Below are positions 9,441 to 17,876 of a DNA stretch of 49,868 bases, piece after piece. Positions within the stretch are counted from its first letter, which is position 1. The number at the start of each line of letters is the position of its first letter. Under the pieces are notes generated by a model. It was not told where the DNA came from, made no database searches, and saw nothing but the letters and a program-made list of their open reading frames with translations. Source of the DNA: Candidatus Babelota bacterium (GTDB taxonomy: Bacteria > Babelota > Babeliae > Babelales > JABDEC01); contig JABDEC010000006.1 of the NCBI GenBank assembly GCA_013287265.1, positions 1-49,868 of the forward strand, read 5' to 3'. Made by a program: the position numbers and the translations under genes.

Positions 9441-12008
9441 TTATTCTTCTGATTTATCTGAATCTTCATTTACTGTTTCTACTTTTTCATTCTTCTTATC
9501 AGAAATTTTTTCATTTTTTTCTGTCTTAGCTTCAACTTCAGTTGTTTTATTGTTTTCAGAATCTTCCTGAATTGCAAAAATTGAAGATAATTTTTGTCCA
9601 TCATCTAACTTGATCAGTCTAACACCAGAAGCTTGTCTGCCCATAGTTCTTATTTCTGAAGATGGAAGTCTTATTATTTTTCCGGAAATATCAATCAATA
9701 AAATATCCGAATTGTCACTAACCATGACAAGACCGATTACTTTTCCATTTCTTTCAGTTGTAGGGATTGTTCGTACTCCTGAACCGCCTCTATGCGCAAC
9801 TCTAAAATCAGAAATACTTACTCGTTTTCCATATCCATTTTGAGTAGCAAAAAGAAGATCTTTGCTCGCGTCGGAAATTATTTCCATACCAACAACATTA
9901 TCCTGCGTCTTTAATCTAATTCCCCTTACTCCAGCTGCTTGACGTCCCATTGAACGCACTTCATCTTCTTTAAAATGAATTCCTTGTCCTTTTGCCGTTG
10001 CAAGAACTATAGAATCTTTTCCTGTACTTACTCCACAGAAAGCCAATTCATCCCCATCATGCAATGTGATTGCTTTGATTCCGGTTGCACGGATTTTTGC
10101 AAAAGCAGTAGCTTCTGTTTTTTTAATTGTTCCTTGTTTTGTGACCATCACTAGATTTTTATCTTCCATTCCACGCATACACAGCAACTTAACAACAGTT
10201 TCGCCTTGCACTAAAGGAAGAAGATTAATTATTGCACGTCCCTTTGCTGTTCGCCCAGCTTCCGGAACTTCAAAAACGCTCATACTATAAACGCGGCCCA
10301 AATTTGTGAAAAATAATAATTCATCGTGAGTTTTTGCAACGAAAAGATCTTGCATAACATCTTCAGAATCTTCTAAAGATGACATTCCCATTTTTCCTTT
10401 CCCGCCTCTATGTTGAACGCCATAAAGTGCAAGTTGAACTCTCTTTATGTAGCCTTTTTTAGTTAAAGTTACTACAACATCTTCTTCAGGAATTAAATCG
10501 GCTTCAGTTAAAATATCTATTGCACCTTCAATTCTACTTTTTCTTGTATCTGAATATGTTTTTTTAATTTCCTGCAATTCTTTTATTACTTCGCCTTTTA
10601 AAACTTTTTTATCTTCAAGAATTAATTTAAAATTTGAAATACTTTTTTTTAGTTCTTCCATTTCAGTAGCAATTTTTTCTTGCTCTAAACCGGTCAAACG
10701 TTGTAAACGCATTTCAAGAATAGCTTTTGATTGTTCTTCACTTAGCATGAAACGCTTATTTAATTGTAAAATTGCATCTTCTGCTGTTCTTGATTTTTTA
10801 ATTAATGCAACAACTTCATCAATATTTTGTAAGGCTACAATAAAGCCAGCTAAAATGTGTTCTTTTTGTTGTGCTTTTTTTAAATCAAAATTTGTTCTTT
10901 TGTAAACAACTTCTTCTCTGAATAAAACGAATTCACGAATAAATTCCCTGAAAGTAAAAATCATCGGCCTGTTATCAAGCAATGCCAACATTAAAATTGA
11001 AATACTTGATTGTAATGGCGTATATTGAAATAATTGATTAATTACAAGATCAGGAGTTTCACCACGTTTTAAATCTATTACTAAGCGGATTCCTTTTTTA
11101 TTTGATTCATCTTTTATATTAGCAATGCCTTCAATTACCTTATTTTTAACTAAATCTGCAATTTTAATAGCTAATTCAGATTTATTTACCTGATAAGGTA
11201 ATTCTGTAACAACAATTGATTTGCCTTTTTTTGTTTCTTCTACATCTAAAACCGCACGCAATATTAAATTTCCGCGCCCAGTTTTATATGCTTTTATTAT
11301 CCCGCCTCTGCCACAAATTATTCCACCAGTTGGAAAATCAGGCGCAGGAACTAATTCAAATAATTTTTCATCAGACACTTCAGGATTTTCAATATATGCC
11401 AAACAGGCATTTATAATTTCTCCTAAATTATGCGGTGGAATCGATGTTGCCATACCAACCGCAATACCAGAAGAACCATTAACTAAAAGATTTGGCAATT
11501 TACTAGGCAATACAACAGGTTCCGTTGTAGACTCGTCAAAATTAGGAACAAATTCAACGGTTTCTTTATCTAAATCGGTTAAAATTTCTTGAGTAATTTT
11601 TTCCATTCGCACTTCAGTATAACGCATAGCTGCTGCGCCATCACCATCGATAGATCCCCAGTTACCCTGACCATCGAGCAAAGGATAACGCTTGGAAAAA
11701 TCTTGTACCATCCCAACCATTGTTGAATAAACTGCCTGATCACCGTGCGGGTGATATTTACCAAGCACTTCACCAACCACACGGACTGATTTGTGATATG
11801 GTTTATTATAATGAAAGCCAAGATTGTTCATTGTATAAAGAATTCTTCTATGAACAGGCTTTAAACCATCGCGAACGTCAGGAAGAGCACGGCTTACAAT
11901 AACCGACATTGCATAATCAAGAAAAGAAGTCTTGAGTTCATCTTCTAACAAAATCGGGGTAATTTTTTTATCCGCAGATAATTCTTGATTATTAGAATTA
12001 TTAGCCAT
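9441..12008 (-). CDS. gyrA: DNA gyrase subunit A
   Basis: ATP-driven supercoiling enzyme, breakage-reunion subunit, 855 residues. Catalytic tyrosine Y130 in AAMRYTEVRM; six-bladed C-terminal domain with the GyrA box as QHRGGKGKMG; repeated GRQAAGVR/GRQASGVR blades. An acidic Lys/Glu-rich tail of about 45 residues ends the protein. In the quinolone region the usual Ser83/Asp87 (E. coli numbering) read Gln91 and Ser95 (HPHGDQAVYSTMV). Start at 12008 with an AAGGAAAAAATTC leader. Confidence 0.97.
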   Translation of the reverse strand: MANNSNNQELSADKKITPILLEDELKTSFLDYAMSVIVSRALPDVRDGLKPVHRRILYTMNNLGFHYNKPYHKSVRVVGEVLGKYHPHGDQAVYSTMVGMVQDFSKRYPLLDGQGNWGSIDGDGAAAMRYTEVRMEKITQEILTDLDKETVEFVPNFDESTTEPVVLPSKLPNLLVNGSSGIAVGMATSIPPHNLGEIINACLAYIENPEVSDEKLFELVPAPDFPTGGIICGRGGIIKAYKTGRGNLILRAVLDVEETKKGKSIVVTELPYQVNKSELAIKIADLVKNKVIEGIANIKDESNKKGIRLVIDLKRGETPDLVINQLFQYTPLQSSISILMLALLDNRPMIFTFREFIREFVLFREEVVYKRTNFDLKKAQQKEHILAGFIVALQNIDEVVALIKKSRTAEDAILQLNKRFMLSEEQSKAILEMRLQRLTGLEQEKIATEMEELKKSISNFKLILEDKKVLKGEVIKELQEIKKTYSDTRKSRIEGAIDILTEADLIPEEDVVVTLTKKGYIKRVQLALYGVQHRGGKGKMGMSSLEDSEDVMQDLFVAKTHDELLFFTNLGRVYSMSVFEVPEAGRTAKGRAIINLLPLVQGETVVKLLCMRGMEDKNLVMVTKQGTIKKTEATAFAKIRATGIKAITLHDGDELAFCGVSTGKDSIVLATAKGQGIHFKEDEVRSMGRQAAGVRGIRLKTQDNVVGMEIISDASKDLLFATQNGYGKRVSISDFRVAHRGGSGVRTIPTTERNGKVIGLVMVSDNSDILLIDISGKIIRLPSSEIRTMGRQASGVRLIKLDDGQKLSSIFAIQEDSENNKTTEVEAKTEKNEKISDKKNEKVETVNEDSDKSEE

Positions 12009-12141
12009 GAATTTTTTCCTTTTTATTTTTTAGAAAATGCCTATCAGCAGGCCATATTAACATTATAATTTAACAATAAAAAAAGACAAGTTGTAAGTAA
12101 AACTAATGATTAAAATATTTTTTTTTGATTTTACAAATTTA

Positions 12142-12468
12142 TCAACCCGATGCCCAAATATGTCCTAAGACGGCAAAAAAAGCCATAACAGAAATTATTA
12201 TTGCAAAACTTGAAACACAAACCACCCTTCCTTCAGTTCTTTTAATATCATTATATTCAAGTCTCATCGTTTCCAAAATTTCTCCAAATTTTGAAGGGCT
12301 AACTCTATCACCAGGTTTGTATCCTGTCTCCAAATCTTGTTCATCAATTATTAATCTTCCTAATTCTAATCCCCCTGCTGTACCATAATTTCGAGCCAAA
12401 TTTTCCCTATTCATTCCATAATTATACTGAAAAATAAGAAATAAGATTAATAGTAAAAATTTATTCAT
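12142..12468 (-). CDS. Small exported hypothetical protein with C-terminal membrane segment
   Basis: 108 residues. Signal peptide at 1-18 ending NYG|M, a hydrophilic middle with tandem acidic stretches, and a hydrophobic C-terminal helix (VVCVSSFAIIISVMAFFAVL, ending HIWASG). No family recognised. It stands alone, divergent from lepA. Likely an envelope protein; orientation unknown. Confidence 0.55.
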   Translation of the reverse strand: MNKFLLLILFLIFQYNYGMNRENLARNYGTAGGLELGRLIIDEQDLETGYKPGDRVSPSKFGEILETMRLEYNDIKRTEGRVVCVSSFAIIISVMAFFAVLGHIWASG

Positions 12469-12582
12469 ATTTATTTTAAATTTTAATTAATAATAAAATA
12501 AACCATTATTATAACTCAAAATAACGTTGTATAATATATTTTTCCTTCAAAATTTCTTAAAAATCAATATAATTATTTTATT

Positions 12583-14403
12583 ATGACAGATATTAAAAAA
12601 ATAAATCTCAAAACATTTAGTCCGGATAAAATCAGAAACTTTTCTATTATCGCTCACATAGATCATGGAAAATCAACTCTTTCTGACCGACTTCTGGAAG
12701 AAACTGGGACACTTTCTGACAGAGTAAAACATGAACAATTCTTAGATAAACTTCAAGTAGAAAAAGAACGTGGAATTACCGTAAAAGCTCAAACTGCTTC
12801 TATGTTTTACAATTACAAAGGCGAAACTTATCTTTTAAATTTAATTGATACGCCCGGACACGTAGATTTTAATTATGAAGTTTCCAGATCGCTTTACGCA
12901 TGCCAGGGAGCAGTTTTGTTGGTAGATGCAGGTCAGGGCGTTCAAGCGCAAACTATGGCAAATTTTTATCTCGCGTTTGATCAAGGTCTATCAATAATTC
13001 CTGTAATAAATAAAGTTGATCTGGCAAATGCACAACCTGAGCGCGTGATTAATGAAATGCATAAATTATTTGAATTTGACAAATCTCAAGTAGTAAAAAC
13101 CTCCGGAAAATCGGGAATTGGTATAAAAGATTTACTTGAAGCAATTATTCAAAGAATTCCTAGTCCTCAGGGAAATGTTGATGCAAATTTGAAAGCATTA
13201 CTTTTTGACTCATGGTTTGATGATTATAAAGGTGTGATCTGCTTAATTGCATTAAAAGATGGTGTAATTAAAAAAGGAGATAAAATAACATTAGCTCAAT
13301 CTCAAAATGATTATGAAGTGTTAGAACTAGGCCTGATGTATCCTGAACAAACTCCAATGGAAGCGCTTTATGCAGGTCAGGTTGGTTATTTAGTTGCAGG
13401 AATGAAAACTGTAAAAGAAGCTCGTGTTGGTGATACAATTTTTCACACAAAAAAATTAGTAACTCCTTTTCCAGGATTTAAACCGGCAAAACCAATGGTT
13501 TTTGCAGGAATTTATCCTGTTGATAATAGTGAATTTGAAGCGGTCAGAGATGCAATTGAAAAATTAACCTTAAATGACGCAAGCGTTCGCGTAGAAAAGA
13601 AAAGCTCACAAGCATTAGGTCTTGGTTTTAGATGCGGATTTTTGGGTCTACTTCATATGGATGTTTTTAAACAACGCTTAGAACAAGAACATAATGTTGA
13701 AGTAATTGCAACTGCGCCAAGCGTGCTTTATAAAATAAAATTAAAAAGCGGCGAAATTGAAGATGTTGAAAACCCGTCAGATTTTCCTGAACCAAATAAA
13801 ATTGAAGAAATCTTAGAGCCCGTAATTGAAGCTACGATTATTGTTCCAAAACAATATCTTGGTGTTATTATTGAACTTTGTGAAAAAAAACGCGGCAAAC
13901 AAAAAGAAATGACATTTTTTGATGAAGATAGAGTTATTTTAAAATACACTTTACCTTTAAATGAAGTGGCAACTGATTTTTATGATCAATTAAAATCATT
14001 AAGTTCAGGGTATGCAAGTTTAGATTATGAAGAAGCAGGTTATGAATCTGCAAAATTGGTAAAATTGGATATTTTATTAAATGGCCGTCCTGTTGATGCA
14101 TTTGCAACTATTGTTCATGTTGATAATGCATATTACATGGGAAGAGAACTTGTTGATCGTTTAAGAAAAGCAATTCCAAGACAAATGTATGAAGTTGCAA
14201 TTCAAGCAGCAATTGGCGCAAAAGTAATTGCACGTGAAACAATTTCAGCATTTAGAAAAGATGTTACAGCAAAATGTTATGGTGGTGATATAACCCGTAA
14301 GCGTAAACTTCTTGAAAAGCAAAAAGAAGGTAAGAAAAAGATGAAACAATTTGGAACTGTTGAATTACCTCAAGAAGCATTCCTTGCTATATTGAAAAAA
14401 TAA
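12583..14403 (+). CDS. lepA: Elongation factor 4 (LepA), translational GTPase
   Basis: Ribosome-associated GTPase that helps stalled or mis-translocated ribosomes. 606 residues, full length. G1 AHIDHGKST, G3 DTPGHVDF, G4 NKVD; the LepA-specific C-terminal domain is intact (KKMKQFGTVELPQEAFLA). No clear Shine-Dalgarno lies before the ATG; a TATAAT hexamer is at 12530-12535, giving a short AT-rich leader. Confidence 0.96.
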   Translation: MTDIKKINLKTFSPDKIRNFSIIAHIDHGKSTLSDRLLEETGTLSDRVKHEQFLDKLQVEKERGITVKAQTASMFYNYKGETYLLNLIDTPGHVDFNYEVSRSLYACQGAVLLVDAGQGVQAQTMANFYLAFDQGLSIIPVINKVDLANAQPERVINEMHKLFEFDKSQVVKTSGKSGIGIKDLLEAIIQRIPSPQGNVDANLKALLFDSWFDDYKGVICLIALKDGVIKKGDKITLAQSQNDYEVLELGLMYPEQTPMEALYAGQVGYLVAGMKTVKEARVGDTIFHTKKLVTPFPGFKPAKPMVFAGIYPVDNSEFEAVRDAIEKLTLNDASVRVEKKSSQALGLGFRCGFLGLLHMDVFKQRLEQEHNVEVIATAPSVLYKIKLKSGEIEDVENPSDFPEPNKIEEILEPVIEATIIVPKQYLGVIIELCEKKRGKQKEMTFFDEDRVILKYTLPLNEVATDFYDQLKSLSSGYASLDYEEAGYESAKLVKLDILLNGRPVDAFATIVHVDNAYYMGRELVDRLRKAIPRQMYEVAIQAAIGAKVIARETISAFRKDVTAKCYGGDITRKRKLLEKQKEGKKKMKQFGTVELPQEAFLAILKK

Positions 14404-14418
14404 ATCTATTCCGAAATT

Positions 14419-14751
14419 TTAAGTTGTAATAAATAAATATTTATTAATAGTCCAAACTTTTTCACTTCCCCAGTAAATCTTTGTATCAAAATCGGGAAAA
14501 CCTTCAGAAGATAATTTAAGATTTACTTCAAAAGTATTTGCAACTTCAGATGGAGCTGTCAATTTTAAATTATCTTTACTATTTGGCTTTAAAATCAATT
14601 TGCCTGTTACTGCGGGTGCACCTTCTGCCTTAGAAGGAATAGCTGTTACATTTACTTGAACATCTGTTTCATTTATAATTGGAAATAACTTTTCATTACA
14701 ATTGACAATTGAAATTAAGTTTAGACTTAATAAAATAATTTTTTTAATCAT
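14419..14751 (-). CDS. Small secreted protein, NETDV family, member 1
   Basis: 110 residues. Signal peptide MIKKIILLSLNLISIVNC, then IINETDVQVNVTA and a beta-rich body. Clearly related to the next gene upstream (15106 start): both share a signal peptide type, INETDV, a G-K-L-x-L-x-x-N-S central motif and a x-W-G-S near the end (YWGSEK, MKWGSF). Function unknown; the fold looks like a small beta-sandwich. The Cys ending the signal peptide could be a lipidation site but the preceding residues are not a canonical lipobox. Confidence 0.65.
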   Translation of the reverse strand: MIKKIILLSLNLISIVNCNEKLFPIINETDVQVNVTAIPSKAEGAPAVTGKLILKPNSKDNLKLTAPSEVANTFEVNLKLSSEGFPDFDTKIYWGSEKVWTINKYLFITT

Positions 14752-14779
14752 AAATCTCCTTTTTCATAAATTACTTCTT

Positions 14780-15106
14780 TTATGTTTTAAATGATAAATC
14801 AAGCCTTTTACGTATTTTACGTGGCTTAAAACTTCCCCACTTCATAAGCTCTTCACCAGGCGAAAAACCCTTTGAATATACTTTGATTAATACTTCATCT
14901 CTTTTGTCTTTTTTTGGCATCTTACTTGTTAGTGTTAAATTGCCTCGGCTATTGGAAGCTAAGTTTAATTTTCCTTCAACTCCGTAAGTAGTGTCTGATA
15001 TTATATCCACTGGAACATCTGTTTCATTTATAATTGGTACCGTCATTTCACTGCAATGTGCCAATGAAATTAAACATAAACTCACATACATTATTTTTTT
15101 AATCAT
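14780..15106 (-). CDS. Small secreted protein, NETDV family, member 2
   Basis: 108 residues from the ATG at 15106, which follows AAAGGGCG and opens the signal peptide MIKKIMYVSLCLISLAHC; a longer reading from 15139 has no signal character. IINETDVPVDI aligns with member 1, as do GKLNLASNSRGNLTL and KWGSF. A promoter is seen at 15152-15181. Same strand, 28 bases upstream of member 1; likely co-transcribed. Confidence 0.68.
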   Translation of the reverse strand: MIKKIMYVSLCLISLAHCSEMTVPIINETDVPVDIISDTTYGVEGKLNLASNSRGNLTLTSKMPKKDKRDEVLIKVYSKGFSPGEELMKWGSFKPRKIRKRLDLSFKT

Positions 15107-15151
15107 AAAAATCGCCCTTTTTCTATAGCAAATTATCATTACTTAATTCTA

Positions 15152-15181
15152 ATAGTAATAAACTCTTAATCGAAAAGGCAA
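15152..15181 (-). promoter_or_regulatory. Promoter of NETDV member 2
   Basis: Read on the minus strand: TTGCCT (15181-15176), 18-base spacer, TACTAT (15157-15152), then TAGAAT. Same layout as the promoters of the next two genes. Confidence 0.6.
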
Positions 15182-15358
15182 TAGTTTTAATTTAAAAAGT
15201 TATAAAATAATAATTTAAACCCAAAAAAGGTCCATTTTTAACAGGTTTTTGACGCTTTAGCACTTGCAAAAATTTAATGGGGAAATTTCAGATTCTACAC
15301 TTCTGATAGGCTTTATCTTATACTTTGAAAGGATCGGGTAATTTTCGGTCTGTTATTT

Positions 15359-15907
15359 TTAAATATTTGCCAATCTGACATCATGAAGCTGATTAATTTT
15401 ATTCATTGATAAACGCTCAAGCATTTGTCTTTCCTCTTTATCTTTTTTTACCAACTTATCCTTTTCCTCTTTATTTAATTTCATAAGTTCTTTCACATCA
15501 AATTGCATCATATCTATCTTTAATTTTGTATTATCAGAATTTGGTTTGATTTGAATAATCCTTGAATTAAGATTTACCCTAGTTACTTGTTTAGAATCAT
15601 GGAGTTCATTCATTTGTTTAGTGATTTTCATTCCAGGCAACAATCCACCTACTTTTGCATATGTTTTTGATGAAATTAAAAAAGAATTCTGATTATTAGT
15701 AACTAAAAAATATGGCAGCATAATTACAAAAGCATAACCAGGATCGACAGAAAATTTTTGATTATTCCAACTGGCACTGTTAAAATATACTTCGAAATCA
15801 ACAGATTCATTCAAATAATTTTCAATTTTATAAAAAAGAAAACGACAATTAATTGTCAAAGTCAAAGTTAAAATTAAACAAATAAAAATTACTTTTTTAA
15901 ACATCAA
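15359..15907 (-). CDS. Secreted protein related to the NETDV/NC family, with coiled tail
   Basis: 182 residues. Signal peptide MFKKVIFICLILTLTLTINC, then a beta-rich domain (ENYLNESVDFEVYFN; LLPGMKITKQ) resembling the next gene (PLPCMKIDGS), followed by a Lys/Glu-rich predicted helix (LNKEEKDKLVKKDKEERQML, residues 145-165) absent from the neighbours. Own promoter at 15945-15973. Function unknown. The helical tail suggests binding to a partner or self-association. Confidence 0.6.
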   Translation of the reverse strand: MMFKKVIFICLILTLTLTINCRFLFYKIENYLNESVDFEVYFNSASWNNQKFSVDPGYAFVIMLPYFLVTNNQNSFLISSKTYAKVGGLLPGMKITKQMNELHDSKQVTRVNLNSRIIQIKPNSDNTKLKIDMMQFDVKELMKLNKEEKDKLVKKDKEERQMLERLSMNKINQLHDVRLANI

Positions 15908-15944
15908 ATCCCATTATTTATAATCAAATAAACTATTAATTCTA

Positions 15945-15973
15945 ATTGTAATAAAGATTGATTAAAAGGTCAA
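15945..15973 (-). promoter_or_regulatory. Promoter of the 15359-15907 gene
   Basis: Minus strand TTGACC (15973-15968), 17-base spacer, TACAAT (15950-15945), followed by TAGAAT. Close to consensus. Confidence 0.68.
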
Positions 15974-15996
15974 TAGCTCTTTTCACAGGTTATATC

Positions 15997-16416
15997 CTAA
16001 AATCGTAAAGATAATTTTTTCTTTTGATCCATTGTTCTAGCTAAACTCACAATTTTAAAACCAGCGTACATTTCACAAGCAAGTTTTGATTTTGATTCGT
16101 CATCCATCTTAATTAGAATTTTTCTTGAATTGAGGTAAAAAGAACCATCAATCTTCATACATGGAAGAGGTTGTTCAATTTCTTGATCATTTGCTGAAAT
16201 TAATAAGTAATTTTTGGAACTATTGAATGGGGCATAGGGAATTATGATTTCTTTAACATTATTAGGTTTTAATTCAATTGCTTGATACGTCTTACCATGC
16301 AAATTTATTTTAATTTTAACAATATTTTCACTTAAATTATGAATTTCATAGATTGTTGTACGGCAATTAATTATTCCAATAAAAAATGCACATATAAAAA
16401 TTATTTTTTTAAACAT
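15997..16416 (-). CDS. Secreted protein related to the NETDV/NC family
   Basis: 139 residues. Signal peptide MFKKIIFICAFFIGIINC; then YEIHNLSENIVKIKIN, NYLLISAND and PLPCMKIDGSFYLNSRKI, matching the neighbouring 15907 gene in order and spacing. Lacks its charged tail. Tandem duplication is the simplest origin. Own promoter at 16456-16483. Function unknown. Confidence 0.62.
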   Translation of the reverse strand: MFKKIIFICAFFIGIINCRTTIYEIHNLSENIVKIKINLHGKTYQAIELKPNNVKEIIIPYAPFNSSKNYLLISANDQEIEQPLPCMKIDGSFYLNSRKILIKMDDESKSKLACEMYAGFKIVSLARTMDQKKKLSLRF

Positions 16417-16455
16417 TTAGGCCCTAAATAATTATTTTTATTTTTTTATATTTCA

Positions 16456-16483
16456 ATTGTAATAAAGAAATAATTAAAGGCAA
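16456..16483 (-). promoter_or_regulatory. Promoter of the 15997-16416 gene
   Basis: Minus strand TTGCCT (16483-16478), 16-base spacer, TACAAT (16461-16456). Confidence 0.6.
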
Positions 16484-16515
16484 ATATGTTTATATTTAAA
16501 ATTATAAATAACAAT

Positions 16516-16734
16516 TTACATTAAAAGATGTTTGCCACTAAAAACGTTACATGTGCTGCATTTATTTCCGCAACCATTTTCACAATCACAGAAACATTTT
16601 TTAACACAATCTACAATCATTTGAGGTCTATCGCCTCCAAATTCTTCAGTGCATTCGTCAATACAATTTGTTGTGGAAAAGATTAGTTCTGAATTAATTA
16701 ATAAAATACAAGAAAAAATTAATTTATTTTTCAT
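16516..16734 (-). CDS. Small secreted Cys-rich protein
   Basis: 72 residues. Signal peptide of about 20 residues ending IFS, then a mature 50-residue peptide dense in Cys: CIDEC ... CVKKCFCDCENGCGNKCSTC. The CxxC and CxC spacing would suit disulfides after export, or metal binding. Promoter with a perfect TATAAT at 16764-16769. No family recognised. Confidence 0.65.
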   Translation of the reverse strand: MKNKLIFSCILLINSELIFSTTNCIDECTEEFGGDRPQMIVDCVKKCFCDCENGCGNKCSTCNVFSGKHLLM

Positions 16735-16763
16735 TTTTGAATTCCTTTTAAATTCTATTATAA

Positions 16764-16793
16764 ATTATACTTCTAATAAATAAAGAAATTCAA
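16764..16793 (-). promoter_or_regulatory. Promoter of the Cys-rich protein gene
   Basis: Minus strand TTGAAT (16793-16788), 18-base spacer, TATAAT (16769-16764), 30 bases before the ATG. Confidence 0.7.
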
Positions 16794-16817
16794 GAAAAAT
16801 GAAATCTGACTTAAAAT

Positions 16818-17234
16818 TTATAATTTACTTTTAATTCTATTTGCTTCTTTTTCAAGCAATTTTAACAATTGGAGAACTGATTTATTACCTGATTTTTTTA
16901 GAGTCAAATTATAAACTGTTTTAGAATTATTTTGCGATAAATTAAATTTAATTTCATCATTTTCCTTTTTAAAAGTCCCATCCTGATTCTTTAAAAATTT
17001 AAATGGCAAAAGAAATTCAAACTGCTCATGATTCATGCAAACATCAATTTTTATCATCAAATCTTCAGGATTTATTTTTACTCCAAAAACTTGAGAATAT
17101 TTTTCTGCCAATAAATTACCGTAAGTTAAAATTTGGTCTTCTACTATTGAAGCATCTGCATAAACATAGAACTCACAAGAGGTTATAGATGTGATAAATA
17201 AAATTGCTAAAAATATTATTTTTTTTAGATTCAT
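16818..17234 (-). CDS. Secreted hypothetical protein
   Basis: 138 residues. Signal peptide MNLKKIIFLAILFITSITSC; mature part alternates beta-like and helical stretches and ends in a Lys-rich helix (LLKLLEKEANRIKSKL). One internal Cys (DVCMNH). No family recognised. Promoter not clear; a TTGCTT lies near 17300. Part of the 14.4-17.8 kb secretome island. Confidence 0.55.
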   Translation of the reverse strand: MNLKKIIFLAILFITSITSCEFYVYADASIVEDQILTYGNLLAEKYSQVFGVKINPEDLMIKIDVCMNHEQFEFLLPFKFLKNQDGTFKKENDEIKFNLSQNNSKTVYNLTLKKSGNKSVLQLLKLLEKEANRIKSKL

Positions 17235-17337
17235 AAATTTCCTAAATTTTCAACTTAAAACTTAAATAATTTAGAATAAAATTAATTTTTAAGCAAAAAT
17301 TGTCTTTAGGAAAAGATTTTATAAACAAATCTTATTT

Positions 17338-17598
17338 TTATCTAAATATTGCAATCGGGTGCATCAATTGTCTACCATTAATTTCCCCGCGATTTGGAAT
17401 TCCTTTATGAAAACATCGTCTGCATTTGCCGCGATCATCCATTACGTCAGTACATGGACAATCGCAACGTACATAATGATATTTTTTAAAATCTCTTGGT
17501 TTTTCCATATGATAAGAGTTATCCATGCAACCAATAGAGCATTTTAAATTAAAAATTAATAAAAAAAAGATTAAAGAAAATAAAAAAAGCTTTTTCAT
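17338..17598 (-). CDS. Small secreted Cys/His-rich protein
   Basis: 86 residues. Hydrophobic signal of about 20 residues ending NLKC, then CMDNSYHM, VRCDCPCTDVMDD, GKCRRCFHKG. The CDCPC...CRRC-H arrangement could hold zinc or disulfides. Its ATG overlaps the TAA of the preceding 17759 gene by one base (TAATG), so translation of the two is probably coupled. Confidence 0.58.
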   Translation of the reverse strand: MKKLFLFSLIFFLLIFNLKCSIGCMDNSYHMEKPRDFKKYHYVRCDCPCTDVMDDRGKCRRCFHKGIPNRGEINGRQLMHPIAIFR

Positions 17599-17759
17599 TA
17601 TGTTCCAGTTGATTTTAAACTTAAAGAATATTTTTCTAAATTAGAAATATCTCTTAAGGTTATTTTTCCTTTTGCTAAAAGTTCTTTTGCCAATTTTGTC
17701 GGGCATGAATAAATTTGAGTAACAAAACAAAATAAAAAAGTTAATTTTAAGATATTCAT
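17598..17759 (-). CDS. Very small secreted peptide
   Basis: 53 residues from the ATG at 17759, which has AAGGAG 7 bases upstream; the longer reading from 17789 overlaps that site. Signal peptide NILKLTFLFCFVTQIYS, then CPTKLAKELLAKGKITLRDI and a short tail. Mature peptide about 35 residues with one Cys. Stop codon overlaps the start of the next gene. Function unknown. Confidence 0.6.
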   Translation of the reverse strand: MNILKLTFLFCFVTQIYSCPTKLAKELLAKGKITLRDISNLEKYSLSLKSTGT

Positions 17760-17876
17760 TTTATTCTCCTTCAAATTTAATAATTGCACTTATTGTAAAT
17801 ATAATATCAACATAAATTAACAAATCGCAATATTTTTAGAAATAAGTAAATTTTATATTATTTAAAAAGAGAAAAT

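Noticed and set aside
11221-11592. 123-codon plus-strand frame
   Set aside because: Lies wholly antisense to gyrA with no ribosome site; shadow frame.
16516-16734. Metallothionein-type metal sink
   Set aside because: The protein has a signal peptide and mixed CxC/CxxC spacing; disulfides after export are at least as likely, so no function assigned.
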